Assembly: GCF_014203045.1 (NCBI RefSeq)
Contig: NZ_JACHIF010000012.1
Coordinates: 124,001-188,000 of the forward strand
Direction of reading: 5' to 3'
DNA: 64,000 nt
Source of the DNA: Prosthecobacter dejongeii
GTDB taxonomy: Bacteria > Verrucomicrobiota > Verrucomicrobiia > Verrucomicrobiales > Verrucomicrobiaceae
The notes below the pieces were generated by a model that saw only the letters and a program-made list of their open reading frames with translations, did not search any database and was not told the origin of the DNA. Position 1 is the stretch's first letter. Each line of letters starts with the position of its first letter. The position numbers were made by a program, and so were the translations under genes. This document shows positions 42,428-51,957 of the stretch, piece after piece.

Positions 42428-43642
42428 ATGCCCAAAAAGACCATCCGCGACATCGAACTGAGCAACAAACGCGTCCTCGTCCGTGTGGACTTCAACGTGC
42501 CTCTCGACGAAAAAGACGGCGCGATGGTGATCACGGATGCCACCCGCATCCAGGAAACCCTGCCGACACTGAAGTTCCTCATCGAAAAAGGTGCCAAAGT
42601 CATCCTTTGCAGCCACCTGGGCCGCCCGAAAGGCCAGCGTGATCCGAAGCAGTCCCTGGCCCCTGTGGCCCCGGCCCTGAGCGAACTGCTGGGTACGAAA
42701 GTCGAGTTTTCCGACGAAACCATCGGCGAAGCTGCCAAGGCCAAAGCCCTGGCGCTCCCAGCCGGCGGCGTGCTGCTGCTGGAAAACACCCGCTTCCACG
42801 CGGGTGAAGAAAAGAACGATGCCGAGCGCGCCAAGGGCCTCGCTGATCTGGCAGAAATCTTCGTCAATGACGCCTTTGGTTCTGCTCACCGCGCCCACAG
42901 CTCCACCGCTGGCGTGGCCGATTACCTCCCAGCCGTCTCCGGTTTGCTCATGGAAAAGGAGCTGACCTACCTGCATGACGAGCTGGAAAATCCTGAGCGT
43001 CCCTTCGTGGTCATCCTTGGCGGAGCCAAGGTGAATGACAAGATCGAGGTCATCAATCGCCTCCTGGAAAAGGCCGATACCATCATCATCGGTGGCGGCA
43101 TGGCCTACACCTTTCGCAAGATCGTCCAGGGCATCACCATCGGCAAAAGCCTCTACAAACCCGAGTGGGAGCCGATCGCCCAGGCCGCCATTGATAAGGC
43201 CAAGGAGCGTGGCGTGAAGCTGCTGATCCCGGTGGACGCAATGATCACCGATGCCTTCGACTTCGATGCCAAAAAACTGGGCACCACCAAATACACCGGC
43301 GTGAATGAAAACATCCCCGAAGGCTGGGAGGGTGTGGACATCGGTCCTGAGTCCGTGAAGCTTTTCTCCGAAGAAATCGCCAAGGCGAAGACCGTCATCT
43401 GGAACGGCCCCATGGGCGTGTTCGAAATCAAGGAGTCCTCCAAAGGCAGCTTCGACGTGGCAGCCGCCATCGCCGAAAACACCAGCGCCAAGACCATCAT
43501 CGGTGGTGGTGACAGCGTGAAGGCCGTGAAGAAGGCCAAACTGGCCGACAAAATGACCTTCATCTCCACCGGTGGCGGTGCCTCCCTGGAACTCCTCGAA
43601 GGCAAAATCCTCCCCGGCGTGGCCTGCCTCCAGGAAAAATAA
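42428..43642 (+). CDS. pgk: Phosphoglycerate kinase
   Basis: Transfers phosphate between 1,3-bisphosphoglycerate and ADP in glycolysis. ATG 42428 gives 404 aa, close to the usual ~390-400. Signatures are complete: [16 protein letters not shown] near the N-terminus, the basic patch [46 protein letters not shown] and the nucleotide-binding [15 protein letters not shown]. Followed by tpiA 134 bp downstream, the classic glycolytic pairing. The junction holds inverted phased repeats that may affect processing or coupling. Confidence 0.97.
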   Translation: MPKKTIRDIELSNKRVLVRVDFNVPLDEKDGAMVITDATRIQETLPTLKFLIEKGAKVILCSHLGRPKGQRDPKQSLAPVAPALSELLGTKVEFSDETIGEAAKAKALALPAGGVLLLENTRFHAGEEKNDAERAKGLADLAEIFVNDAFGSAHRAHSSTAGVADYLPAVSGLLMEKELTYLHDELENPERPFVVILGGAKVNDKIEVINRLLEKADTIIIGGGMAYTFRKIVQGITIGKSLYKPEWEPIAQAAIDKAKERGVKLLIPVDAMITDAFDFDAKKLGTTKYTGVNENIPEGWEGVDIGPESVKLFSEEIAKAKTVIWNGPMGVFEIKESSKGSFDVAAAIAENTSAKTIIGGGDSVKAVKKAKLADKMTFISTGGGASLELLEGKILPGVACLQEK

Positions 43643-43650
43643 GACTCCCG

Positions 43651-43768
43651 GTTTGCTGTTGTTCGCAGTGGCTGGCGATTGTTGGCGATGGTTTGCCTGA
43701 ACTGAAATCGCCCGCACTACTGCCCCAAAACAATAGCAAACAACTGCCAACAATAGCAAACAACTGCC
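43651..43768. repeat. Inverted arrays of 10-bp phased repeats between pgk and tpiA
   Basis: Five 10-bp units on one strand start at 43651 (GTTTGCTGTT, GTTCGCAGTG and so on to 43700). The opposite orientation follows: a perfect tandem pair of 20-bp units AACAATAGCAAACAACTGCC at 43729-43748 and 43749-43768. The reverse complement of the first array reads GCAAACC..., matching the second and the array at 36120. In RNA the two arrays would form a long imperfect hairpin. Confidence 0.8.
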
Positions 43769-43776
43769 ACCTCCCT

Positions 43777-44568
43777 ATGATTTACTTCCGCAAGCCCATC
43801 ATCGCTGCCAACTGGAAGATGCACATGACGCCCCAGGAGACGGACGATTTCCTCCGTTCCTTCTCCCGTCTGGTGCCTGAAAAGTGCCCCGTGCAGATCG
43901 TCGTCGCCCCGCCTTTCGTCAGCCTGGCCAAGGCGCAGGACGTGCTCATGAATGCCCGCGAAGAAGTCGTGGAATTGGCTGCCCAGAACATGAGTCAACA
44001 CGCCGGCGGCGCCTACACCGGTGAGATCAATGCACGCATGGTCAAGGAGTGCGGTTGCCGCCACGTCATCCTCGGCCACAGTGAGCGCCGCAGCATCTTT
44101 GGTGAAACCAACGCCACCATCAATGCCAAGGTCCTCGCCGCTCTGGAAGCCCGCCTGCACCCCATCCTTTGCATCGGTGAAACCCTGGAAGAACGCGACG
44201 GCGGCCTCATCGAGAAAGTCCTCGAAAGCCAGCTTCGCGAATCCCTGGCCGAAGTCGGTGCCCGCCGTGTGCTGGACTGCGTCATCGCTTATGAGCCCGT
44301 CTGGGCCATCGGCACGGGCCGCACCGCCAGCCCTCAGCAGGCCCAGGATGCCCACGCCTTCACCCGCAGCGTCCTCACCGACATGTTTGGCGAAGACACC
44401 GCCCAGAAACTGCGCATCCAGTACGGCGGCAGTGTGAAGCCTAACAACATGGCCGAGCTGATCAGCCAGAAAGACGTGGACGGTGCCCTCGTCGGCGGTG
44501 CCAGCCTGGAAAGCGGTAGCTTCTGGGAAATCTGCCGGGCAGCGATTGACTGGGCCAACGCTCAGTAA
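43777..44568 (+). CDS. tpiA: Triosephosphate isomerase
   Basis: Interconverts dihydroxyacetone phosphate and glyceraldehyde 3-phosphate. ATG 43777 gives 263 aa. The catalytic Lys is in AANWKMHMT, the electrophilic His in VILGHSERRSIFGE, and the catalytic Glu in IAYEPVWAIGTGR; the phosphate-binding IQYGGSVKPNNM and GALVGGASL are intact. Located after pgk as in many bacteria. A strong terminator lies 18 bp downstream. Confidence 0.97.
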   Translation: MIYFRKPIIAANWKMHMTPQETDDFLRSFSRLVPEKCPVQIVVAPPFVSLAKAQDVLMNAREEVVELAAQNMSQHAGGAYTGEINARMVKECGCRHVILGHSERRSIFGETNATINAKVLAALEARLHPILCIGETLEERDGGLIEKVLESQLRESLAEVGARRVLDCVIAYEPVWAIGTGRTASPQQAQDAHAFTRSVLTDMFGEDTAQKLRIQYGGSVKPNNMAELISQKDVDGALVGGASLESGSFWEICRAAIDWANAQ

Positions 44569-44586
44569 GTCCCCGAATCTCCTTCC

Positions 44587-44625
44587 AAAGGCGGCATCGT
44601 TCTCCACGATGCCGCCTTTTTCATT
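44587..44625 (+). terminator. Intrinsic terminator of pgk-tpiA
   Basis: AAAGGCGGCATCG (44587-44599) pairs perfectly with CGATGCCGCCTTT (44607-44619), followed by a T-rich run. This is the strongest terminator in the window. Confidence 0.9.
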
Positions 44626-44665
44626 TGCCCGAAGGACTGGCGGGCGGTTACACGTAAAGACGATC

Positions 44666-45694
44666 ATGAAGTTCGTCCTCGCTCCCTTGCTCTCTCTTGT
44701 CCTCGCCCTTGGTGCTGCCGCACAGGCTCCCGAGGCAGAAATCCTTTCGGTGCAGAAGGTCTGGGACAAAGCCCCCCACCAAGCCTTCACGGACCTCATC
44801 CGCTTCAAGAACCTGTTCTTCTGCTGCTTCCGCGAGGGAGATGGCCATGTCGGCGGGGATGGCGTCATCCGCATCATCATCTCCGCCACCGGTGAAAACT
44901 GGGTGGACTACGCCACCATCGCCGAAAAAGGCGTGGACCTGCGCGATCCGAAGCTGGAAATCACCCCCGATGGCAAGCGGCTGTACCTGCTCTGCGGCGG
45001 CTCCATCTATGAAGGCAGCGAGCTGAAAGGTCGCCGCCCACGCTACTCGACCTCCATTGATGGCAAGGTGTGGACACCCCCGCAAAAGCTCCTGGCCGAG
45101 GGCGACTGGCTGTGGCGCAGCACGGTGAATCCCACCGACAAAAAATTCTACGGCGTGGCCTACAACTGCTACCCGACCACCGGCGGCCCCAAATTTGAGC
45201 CCGAGTGGTCACTGAAATCTTACACCAGCAACGACGGCAGCGTGTGGCAGCTTTCCTCTCTCATGCAGGTGCCCGGCCAGCCGAATGAAGCCACCATGCG
45301 ATTTCTGAAAGACGGCAGCGCCGTGGCCCTGGTGCGCCGTGAATCGGGCGACCGCAAAGGCGCTATCGGCGTCGCGACCGCACCCTATCGCGAATGGAAG
45401 TGGACTCAGCTCCCGGTGCCTCTCGGTGGCCCGAATTTCATCGAGCTCCCCGATGGCAGCCTCATCGCAGGCTCACGTGGCTTTGGCAAAACCCCCGGCC
45501 CCCACATGGTGCTCTATAAAATGACCCCCACCAGCCTCGCTCCCCTGCTGGAACTGCCCAGCGGCGGCGATTGCAGCTACCCCGGCCTAGCCTGGCATGA
45601 AGGGCACCTTTACGTCAGCTACTATTCCAGCCACGAAGGCAAGACCAGCATCTACGTAGCCAAGGTGAAACTGCCAGGAGTGAAAGCCCCGTGA
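44666..45694 (+). CDS. Secreted sialidase-like beta-propeller protein
   Basis: 342 aa from ATG 44666, with a signal peptide (MKFVLAPLLSLVLALGAAAQ). The rest reads as a six-bladed sialidase/BNR-type propeller with repeating Asp-box-like strands: SATGENWVDYATIAEKG, STSIDGKVWTPPQKLL, SNDGSVWQLSSLM. Catalytic sialidase residues (Arg triad, Tyr/Glu pair) cannot be confirmed. Probably binds or cleaves extracellular glycans. The stop overlaps the folA start by one base (TGATG), so the two are translationally coupled, an odd pairing functionally. Confidence 0.75.
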   Translation: MKFVLAPLLSLVLALGAAAQAPEAEILSVQKVWDKAPHQAFTDLIRFKNLFFCCFREGDGHVGGDGVIRIIISATGENWVDYATIAEKGVDLRDPKLEITPDGKRLYLLCGGSIYEGSELKGRRPRYSTSIDGKVWTPPQKLLAEGDWLWRSTVNPTDKKFYGVAYNCYPTTGGPKFEPEWSLKSYTSNDGSVWQLSSLMQVPGQPNEATMRFLKDGSAVALVRRESGDRKGAIGVATAPYREWKWTQLPVPLGGPNFIELPDGSLIAGSRGFGKTPGPHMVLYKMTPTSLAPLLELPSGGDCSYPGLAWHEGHLYVSYYSSHEGKTSIYVAKVKLPGVKAP

Positions 45695-46167
45695 TGCCCT
45701 GCCCCCGCCTCATCGCCATCGTCGCCATGGCCAGCAACCGCGTCATTGGTCGCGCCGGCACCCTGCCCTGGCATTTCCCCGAGGACCTGAAGTTCTTCAA
45801 ACGCACCACCCTGGGCCATCCCATCCTCATGGGCCGGACCACCTATGAATCCATCGGCCGCCCCCTGCCGGGCCGTCAAAACATCGTCCTCAGCCGCACG
45901 ATGGAACCCCGCGAAGGCCTGACTGTCATCCGCGATGTGGCCGAACTGCCCGGCGTCTGCCCGGAGGCAAAAACCCTCTTCGTCATTGGCGGAGCCCAAG
46001 TCTATGCCGAGCTCCTGCCCCAGTGCGATGGCCTCTACTTGACCCTCGTTAAAGAAGCCCACGAAGGCGATACCTTCCTGCCGCCCTTTGAGCACCTGTT
46101 TGACCTCAAAGAAGTCCTCGAAGAAACCGACGCCCTCGAGTTTCGCTACTATGAGGCAAAGCGGTAG
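45694..46167 (+). CDS. folA: Dihydrofolate reductase
   Basis: Reduces dihydrofolate to tetrahydrofolate with NADPH. 157 aa, the standard size. VAMASNRVIGRAGTLPWHFP gives the Met20-like loop and the substrate-binding P-W; the proton-donor acidic residue is in PEDLKFFKRTT. HPILMGRTTYESIGRPLPGR and FVIGGAQVYAELLP are the cofactor-binding blocks. ATG 45694 shares its A with the preceding stop codon; GTG 45691 is one codon earlier. The gene is followed by a dispersed palindromic repeat. Confidence 0.95.
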   Translation: MPCPRLIAIVAMASNRVIGRAGTLPWHFPEDLKFFKRTTLGHPILMGRTTYESIGRPLPGRQNIVLSRTMEPREGLTVIRDVAELPGVCPEAKTLFVIGGAQVYAELLPQCDGLYLTLVKEAHEGDTFLPPFEHLFDLKEVLEETDALEFRYYEAKR

Positions 46168-46180
46168 GACCGCTTCCCAA

Positions 46181-46254
46181 AAAGTACTCCCGAGCTTTAG
46201 CTCGCCTGATCCTGCTGCTGCGACACCTTCCGACCTAAAGCTCGGGAGTACTTT
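46181..46254. repeat. Dispersed palindromic repeat, copy 1
   Basis: AAAGTACTCCCGAGCTTTAG (46181-46200) and CTAAAGCTCGGGAGTACTTT (46235-46254) are perfect 20-bp inverted arms with a 34-bp spacer. The same arms recur at 51958-52055. It begins 13 bp after folA. The rest of the interval 46255-46501 shows nothing that I can name. Confidence 0.9.
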
Positions 46255-46501
46255 GCAGGCAAAGATCCTCATCGGTGGCTAACACGAACCCCGATTGGAT
46301 CTCGACAAACCATCGTCCGCAGTGCTGGAATGGGCTCACCCCCCCGGTGATGAATCCAGAAACCCACACGCCTAGACAAGGTTCTCATCGGTCTTCCAAT
46401 TCGAAAGTCCAAGAGGTTCAAGACGTGATGGCGTCCCGCCATCATCCCTGGGACCGGAGTTACTTGCAGCGCCTGATGCGTTGTTTCTCGCCATATCCCG
46501 C

Positions 46502-47443
46502 TCACAATTCCAGCATCTTCAAAGCCCAGGCGATGAGCACAGGAGCCGTGGCTAGGCTGACCACCGTGGTGGCGAGCACGCACTGCACAGCGGTGGGCGC
46601 ATGGCCGCCGTAGTGACGCGCGATCATGATGCTAAACACGGCACTGGGCATGGCCCCCTGGACGATGAGGATGCGTTTGAGCTGAAGCTCCAACGGCAGA
46701 TAAATGGCCGCCGCCAGGAAGGCCAGCGGGATGATGGCCAGCCGCAGAACGGGGGCCATGACGGCGATGGACCAACGCATACGCTCCTGCCCCCAGATGT
46801 CCGCAATGGAGGCCCCAATGATCATGACCGCCAGTGGCACAGCACAAGCCCCCATCATGCCAAGGGTGAGATGCACCACCTCCGGAATGTAACCATGCAG
46901 GCCACTGAAGTTCAGCAGTAACGCGAGCAAAATGGTGATGACGGGCGGGTTCAGCGCCAGTTTCCACGGGGCCTTATCCAGGCCGGTGAGCAGGCCAACA
47001 CAGGCGGTCCAGCAGGCCAGTTCCACGCCTAACGTGAAGGTAAACATAACGCCCAGTGTGCCCTTTTCTGGAAACAGGGCGGTGACGATGGGGATGGCCA
47101 CGAAACCGTAGTTCTGCAGGCCGCAGGACACCGCAAAGGTACGACGGCCCTCATGCAGCTTCAAGCCGATGAGCGGGGCGACAAAATAAGAAATCGCGAG
47201 GCCTAGTACGACGAGGCCAAAACCCAGGCTGGCGGCCACGATGACGGGCCCGGGTTTCATCACCGCCTCGTTCCCCACCACCCGCTCCAGGATGAGGCAG
47301 GGCGTGAGGATGGTGATGGCTAGCCGCATCAGCCCGGCATCCGCCTCCTGGGGCAGGATGCGCAGCTTTCTCGCCGCCGCGCCTGTGACCATCGTGAGGT
47401 ACACGGGCAGGACGACGGTGAGGATGCTGGCAAAGTCGAGCAT
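46502..47443 (-). CDS. AEC family (auxin efflux carrier-like) transporter
   Basis: 313 aa with about ten membrane helices in two repeats of five. MLDFASILTVVLPVYLTMVT at the N-terminus, LGFGLVVLGLAISYFVAPLI, the conserved CGLQNYGFVAIP crossing motif and MMGACAVPLAVMIIGAS all fit the AEC fold. Members export or exchange organic acids or amino acids; the substrate is not predictable. I start at ATG 47443; ATG 47476 would add eleven polar residues. Same strand and just downstream of metG (38 bp). Confidence 0.85.
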   Translation of the reverse strand: MLDFASILTVVLPVYLTMVTGAAARKLRILPQEADAGLMRLAITILTPCLILERVVGNEAVMKPGPVIVAASLGFGLVVLGLAISYFVAPLIGLKLHEGRRTFAVSCGLQNYGFVAIPIVTALFPEKGTLGVMFTFTLGVELACWTACVGLLTGLDKAPWKLALNPPVITILLALLLNFSGLHGYIPEVVHLTLGMMGACAVPLAVMIIGASIADIWGQERMRWSIAVMAPVLRLAIIPLAFLAAAIYLPLELQLKRILIVQGAMPSAVFSIMIARHYGGHAPTAVQCVLATTVVSLATAPVLIAWALKMLEL

Positions 47444-47481
47444 GTGGAGGGGAGGCGCGGAGGTGCCCTGCGGCATCGGAT

Positions 47482-49053
47482 TTACTCAGCCGCAGGGGTC
47501 TCTAGGCGAGGGAAGAGCGGCACAGGCGTGCCGAGCTGGTGACCGTCCTTGAGCATGCCCCACTTCAGGTCGCTGAACAGGAAACCTTCTGGCATCTGCC
47601 AGCCGATCTGCGCCCGGGCAGCGGCCATGGCATCGGGCATGATGGGGTTCAGCAGCACGCTCACGTGCACCCAAGCCTCAGCCAGGTGATAAAGCACGCT
47701 GTCGAGGCGGGCGGCATTCGCTGGATCTTTGGCCAGGGAGAAGGGCTTGGTGCTGTCCACATACGCATTCGCGGCGGAGACGATCTTCCACGCGGCGGCA
47801 ATGCCGTCGTCCATGGCCCAGCCTTCCATCTGCTTGACGTATTCAGGCGTGGCCTGCTCCACCACCTGACGCAACGCGGCATTTTCCGCATCGTCGTAGC
47901 TACCTGGGGAGAGCACGCCGTTGCGGTACTTCTGCGCCATGTTGATGCTGCGGTTCAGCAGGTTGCCCAGGCCGCCGGCGAGCTCCTTGTTATAGGACAT
48001 GATGATGCGCTCATCGCTGAAGTCGCTGTCATAACCGGTGGAGATGTCGCGCATCAAATAGTAGCGCAGACCATCCGGCGTGAAGGTACCTGCGAGCACA
48101 TTCGGATCAATCACATTGCCCAGGCTCTTGCTCATCTTGGAGCCCTTCACATTCCACCAGCCGTGGACGATGAGGCGTGGGATCTGCTCATCGCTGAAAC
48201 CGAGAGCGTGCAGCATGATGGGCCAGTAAACAGCGTGCGCCGGAACGAGGATGTCCTTGCCGATGACGTGGGCTTCCGAAGGCCACAGTGTGCTGAAATT
48301 TGGCAGCCCAGGGTTGCCACACTCATCCGCCATGTAACCGGCAAAGCTGATGTAATTGGTCAGAGCATCAAACCAGACGAAGTTCACAAAGTTGGGGTCA
48401 AACGGCAGGGGAATTCCCCAGGTCAGGCGCTCAATCGGGCGGCTGATGCAGAGATCCTGGGGCGTGCCTTCCAAAGCATTAAGGACATCGTTCGCACGAT
48501 GCGCCGGGAAGATGAAATCTGGGTGGCTCTTGATGTAGCCTTTCAGCCACTCCACGTGATCGCTCAGGCGGAAGTACCAGTTCTCTTCTTCCAGCTCCTG
48601 CACCTCCCCCCACTCTTCGCCGAATTTGCCATCGGGGCCGCGTTCTTTGTCCGTCAGGAACTGCTCCTGACGCAGGCTGTAAAAGCCGGTATAACTTTGT
48701 TTGTAGAGCTGGCCCTCATCGTGCAGCTTTTGCAGCATGGCCTGCACCACACGCTTGTGGACGGGGTCCGTCGTGGCGGCCCAGCCGTCATAACGCACGT
48801 TCAGTTTGTCCCAAAGGGCCGTGAAATGCTGAGTGACTCCATCCACGAAATCCTGAGGGGAAAGTCCGGCTTTTTCGGCGCTCTTTTGCACCTTCTGGCC
48901 GTGCTGATCCACGCCTGTGAGGAAATACACCTCGCGCCCATTTTGCCGCTGAAAGCGGGCCATCACATCCGCCAGCACCTTTTCATAAGCATGGCCGATG
49001 TGCGGCGGTGCGTTCGTGTAGTCAATGGCGGTGGTGATGTAGTAGGGCTTCAC
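47482..49053 (-). CDS. metG: Methionyl-tRNA synthetase
   Basis: Charges tRNA-Met for translation. Starting at GTG 49053 (VKPYYITTAIDYTNAPPHIG) gives 523 aa, typical of the shorter MetRS lacking the C-terminal EMAP-type tRNA-binding extension. PPHIGHAYEKV is the HIGH motif, GSKMSKSLGN near residue 305 the KMSKS loop, and FLTGVDQHGQKVQKSAEKAG a class signature. In-frame sequence upstream to 49221 looks non-homologous and would run into the divergent rapA-like gene's start, so I reject it. Confidence 0.93.
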   Translation of the reverse strand: MKPYYITTAIDYTNAPPHIGHAYEKVLADVMARFQRQNGREVYFLTGVDQHGQKVQKSAEKAGLSPQDFVDGVTQHFTALWDKLNVRYDGWAATTDPVHKRVVQAMLQKLHDEGQLYKQSYTGFYSLRQEQFLTDKERGPDGKFGEEWGEVQELEEENWYFRLSDHVEWLKGYIKSHPDFIFPAHRANDVLNALEGTPQDLCISRPIERLTWGIPLPFDPNFVNFVWFDALTNYISFAGYMADECGNPGLPNFSTLWPSEAHVIGKDILVPAHAVYWPIMLHALGFSDEQIPRLIVHGWWNVKGSKMSKSLGNVIDPNVLAGTFTPDGLRYYLMRDISTGYDSDFSDERIIMSYNKELAGGLGNLLNRSINMAQKYRNGVLSPGSYDDAENAALRQVVEQATPEYVKQMEGWAMDDGIAAAWKIVSAANAYVDSTKPFSLAKDPANAARLDSVLYHLAEAWVHVSVLLNPIMPDAMAAARAQIGWQMPEGFLFSDLKWGMLKDGHQLGTPVPLFPRLETPAAE

Positions 49054-49220
49054 GGTCGGAAAAAAGAGAATCTCAGTGTTAAGCCCAGACACCTCTGAGG
49101 GCAAGCGAGGGTGTGAGGCCAGAACCGATCTTCCTGTCACACGCAGTTCGCGTGAAATCGTAAACCCCTTGCACTCCGCCGCACAGCCCCTACCATCGCG
49201 GCCCCCTTTTTCTTTATTCA

Positions 49221-51950
49221 ATGGAACAACCTCTCCCTGGACAACGCTGGGTCAGCGATAGCGAACCTGAACTCGGACTCGGTGTGGTGATGAAGGCCGA
49301 ATTCGGCCGGGTGGAGATCTTTTTCCCGGCTGCAGGCGGGCATCGCCAGTACGCCATCAAGACCGCCCCTCTCCGCCGTGTTCACTTCATGGCTGGCGAC
49401 ACCATCAAAACCCACGACGGCAAAACGCTGGAAGTGGAGTCCGTGGAAGACCGCAAAGGCATGCTCTTTTACATCGGCACGGACCGTGAAGTGAGCGAGG
49501 CCGAACTGTCCGACACCATCAGCTTCAGCAAGCCTGAGGATCGTCTCATGGCTGGGCAGATTGATGAGCTGCGGAATTTTGACCTGCGCATTGAGGCCCT
49601 GAAACGCCGTGCGGCCATGCGCCAATCCACCGTGCGCGGTTTCTGCGGGGGCCGTGTGGACCTGCTGCCGCACCAGATGTACATCGCCAATGAAGTGGCC
49701 AGCCGTTTGGTGCCACGCGTGCTGCTGGCGGATGAAGTGGGCCTGGGCAAGACCATCGAGGCCAGCCTCATTCTGCATCGCCTGCATCTCACGGGTCGGG
49801 CCGAGCGCATCCTCATCCTGGTGCCGGAGCCGCTGGTACATCAATGGTTCGTCGAGCTCTACCGCCGCTTCCACCTGACCTTCTCCATTTACGACGAAGA
49901 CCGCTGCGACGTGCTGGAGACCGAGGAAGAGGGCGTCAATCCCTTCCTGGAAAGCCAACTCATTCTTTGCAGCACCAGCTTTCTGGCGAATTCCGCAAGC
50001 CGCGCCGCTCAGGCCGCAGAGGCGGGCTGGGACCTCCTGGTGGTGGATGAAGCGCATCACCTGGAATGGAGCGCGCAAGCGGTCAGCCCTTCCTACTCGC
50101 TGGTGGAAAATCTCACCTCGAAGATCCCGGGGCTCCTGCTTCTTACCGCGACCCCACAACAGCTCGGGCCTGAGGGGCACTTCGCCCGTCTGCGTTTGCT
50201 CGACTCGAATCGCTACGCGGACCTGGAGCAATTCCTAGCCGAATCTGGTCACTATGAAGAAGTGGCTAAGGCCATGGATCGTCTGGCCTCGGGCAAGAAC
50301 CTCACGGCAGCGGATGAAAAACTCTTTGTTAGGAAGTCACCACACCTGAAGGAGCAACTCACCGCCCTGAAAAAAGGCGCTGAAGATGCGCGTGAAAAAC
50401 TGATCTCTTCCCTGCTGGATGAATTCGGCACGGGCCGCGTCATGTTCCGCAACACCCGCGCTGCCCTCACGGGTTTCCCAGAGCGAGAGGCCAAACTGGT
50501 GCCGCTGACCGGTGGGGACGAGCCTTTAGAGGCCAAAGTCAAGTGGCTGGCCAAGCTGCTGAAGGAACTGGGCGAAGAAAAAGTCCTGCTGATCTGCCGC
50601 ACGCGCAAGCTGGCCGAGCAGGTGCATGAGAAGCTGCTGCATGAGATCAACGTTAATGCCGCCCTCTTCCATGAAGGTCTTACGCTGATGCAGCGCGACC
50701 GCCAGGCTGCCTACTTTGCCGAAGAAGATGGGGCCCGCATCCTGCTGTGTTCCGAGATCGGCAGTGAGGGGCGCAACTTCCAGTTCGCGCATCACCTCGT
50801 GCTCTTTGACCTGCCGGAAGATCCGGAGCTTTTGGAGCAGCGCATCGGTCGTCTTGACCGCATCGGCCAGACGACGACCATTCACATCCACGTGCCTTAC
50901 ATCAAGGCCAGTGGCGAGGAGGTGCTGGCCCGTTGGTACCACGAGGGCCTGAACGCCTTTGAGAAAAACCTGCATGGCGCGACGGAGATCGTCGAGTCCC
51001 TGCGCGAAGAATTGGCCCCGCTACTGGCCTCCATGAAGGCGGCTCCGCTGAAAGCCTTCATCAAAAAATCTCAAGAACAGCGCAAGCTGGTGACGGCCAA
51101 ACTCGAAAAGGGTCACGACCGTCTGCTGGAGCTGAACTCCTGCAAACCGGAGCGCGCCGAAGCCGTCATCGAAGCCATCCGCGCTCAAGATGCCGACACT
51201 GAATTCGAAGAATTTTTCATCCGTCTCGTGGACCACTTTGGCCTGCATGTGGAGGAGCATGGCAACCGCAGCTACGTGCTGATGCCCGCCCACCTCACCA
51301 CGGATAAATTCCCCGCTCTGCCAGACGAAGGTCTGCTGGCCAGCTTTGAACGCACCCGCGCCCTGTCGCGTGAAAACATGGCCTTCCTCACCCAGGATCA
51401 CCCGATGGTCCGTGGTGCGTTGGATCTTTTGTTAGGCAGCGAAAGCGGCAACAGCAGCTTCGGCCTCTGGCGCAGCGCTGGCAGCGAAGGCCTGATTTTA
51501 GAGACGCATTTCGTCGTCGAATGCATCGCCCCCACCGCCCTGCATGTGGACCGTTTCCTGGCCGCCGTGCCCATCCGCATCGTGGTGGATCACACCAACA
51601 AAGACCGGGGTGACGACGCGGGCTACATGCACGCGAAGATCGAAAAAGGCAGCCCGACACGCCTGCTGGAAAACGCCGGCATCAAACGCAAAATCTTCCC
51701 CGCCATGCTGGGCAAGTCCCGCAAGCTGGCCGAGGCCGAAATGGCCAAGCTGATTGCCGAGGCGACCGAGACGATGAAGGCCCAGCTCCAGGCGGAAGTG
51801 GATCGCCTGGAAGACCTGCGCCAGATTAATGACCACGTGCGCCCTGAGGAAATCGAAGCCGCCAAGACCCAGATGACCGCCCTGGAGGAGGCCATCGCCT
51901 CCGCCCGCCCCCGTCTGGATTCGTTGAGGCTGGTGCTGCAGAGCACGTGA
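49221..51950 (+). CDS. rapA: RapA-like SNF2-family helicase (RNA polymerase recycling factor)
   Basis: 909 aa Swi2/Snf2 ATPase. An N-terminal Tudor/KOW-like segment (residues about 5-100) matches RapA. Walker A is in LADEVGLGKTIEASLILHRL near residue 171, DEAH box VVDEAHHLEW near 275, and helicase C motifs ILLCSEIGSEGRNFQFAHH and LEQRIGRLDRIGQTTTIHIH near 510-560. The C-terminal 300 residues, ending with a coiled coil, also fit RapA. It probably helps release stalled RNA polymerase, or acts as a related helicase. Divergent from metG; a palindromic repeat begins 7 bp after its stop. Confidence 0.9.
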   Translation: MEQPLPGQRWVSDSEPELGLGVVMKAEFGRVEIFFPAAGGHRQYAIKTAPLRRVHFMAGDTIKTHDGKTLEVESVEDRKGMLFYIGTDREVSEAELSDTISFSKPEDRLMAGQIDELRNFDLRIEALKRRAAMRQSTVRGFCGGRVDLLPHQMYIANEVASRLVPRVLLADEVGLGKTIEASLILHRLHLTGRAERILILVPEPLVHQWFVELYRRFHLTFSIYDEDRCDVLETEEEGVNPFLESQLILCSTSFLANSASRAAQAAEAGWDLLVVDEAHHLEWSAQAVSPSYSLVENLTSKIPGLLLLTATPQQLGPEGHFARLRLLDSNRYADLEQFLAESGHYEEVAKAMDRLASGKNLTAADEKLFVRKSPHLKEQLTALKKGAEDAREKLISSLLDEFGTGRVMFRNTRAALTGFPEREAKLVPLTGGDEPLEAKVKWLAKLLKELGEEKVLLICRTRKLAEQVHEKLLHEINVNAALFHEGLTLMQRDRQAAYFAEEDGARILLCSEIGSEGRNFQFAHHLVLFDLPEDPELLEQRIGRLDRIGQTTTIHIHVPYIKASGEEVLARWYHEGLNAFEKNLHGATEIVESLREELAPLLASMKAAPLKAFIKKSQEQRKLVTAKLEKGHDRLLELNSCKPERAEAVIEAIRAQDADTEFEEFFIRLVDHFGLHVEEHGNRSYVLMPAHLTTDKFPALPDEGLLASFERTRALSRENMAFLTQDHPMVRGALDLLLGSESGNSSFGLWRSAGSEGLILETHFVVECIAPTALHVDRFLAAVPIRIVVDHTNKDRGDDAGYMHAKIEKGSPTRLLENAGIKRKIFPAMLGKSRKLAEAEMAKLIAEATETMKAQLQAEVDRLEDLRQINDHVRPEEIEAAKTQMTALEEAIASARPRLDSLRLVLQST

Positions 51951-51957
51951 GGATGAA

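Noticed and set aside
42413-43759. 448-codon antisense frame opposite pgk
   Set aside because: Composition is low-complexity Gly/His/Asp typical of an antisense shadow; pgk is unmistakable on the other strand.
46275-46613. 112-codon frame after folA
   Set aside because: Runs into the opposite-strand AEC transporter gene and shows no signal, domain or ribosome binding site.
47539-49098. 519-codon plus-strand frame opposite metG
   Set aside because: metG with HIGH and KMSKS motifs accounts for this region; the plus frame has no recognisable features.
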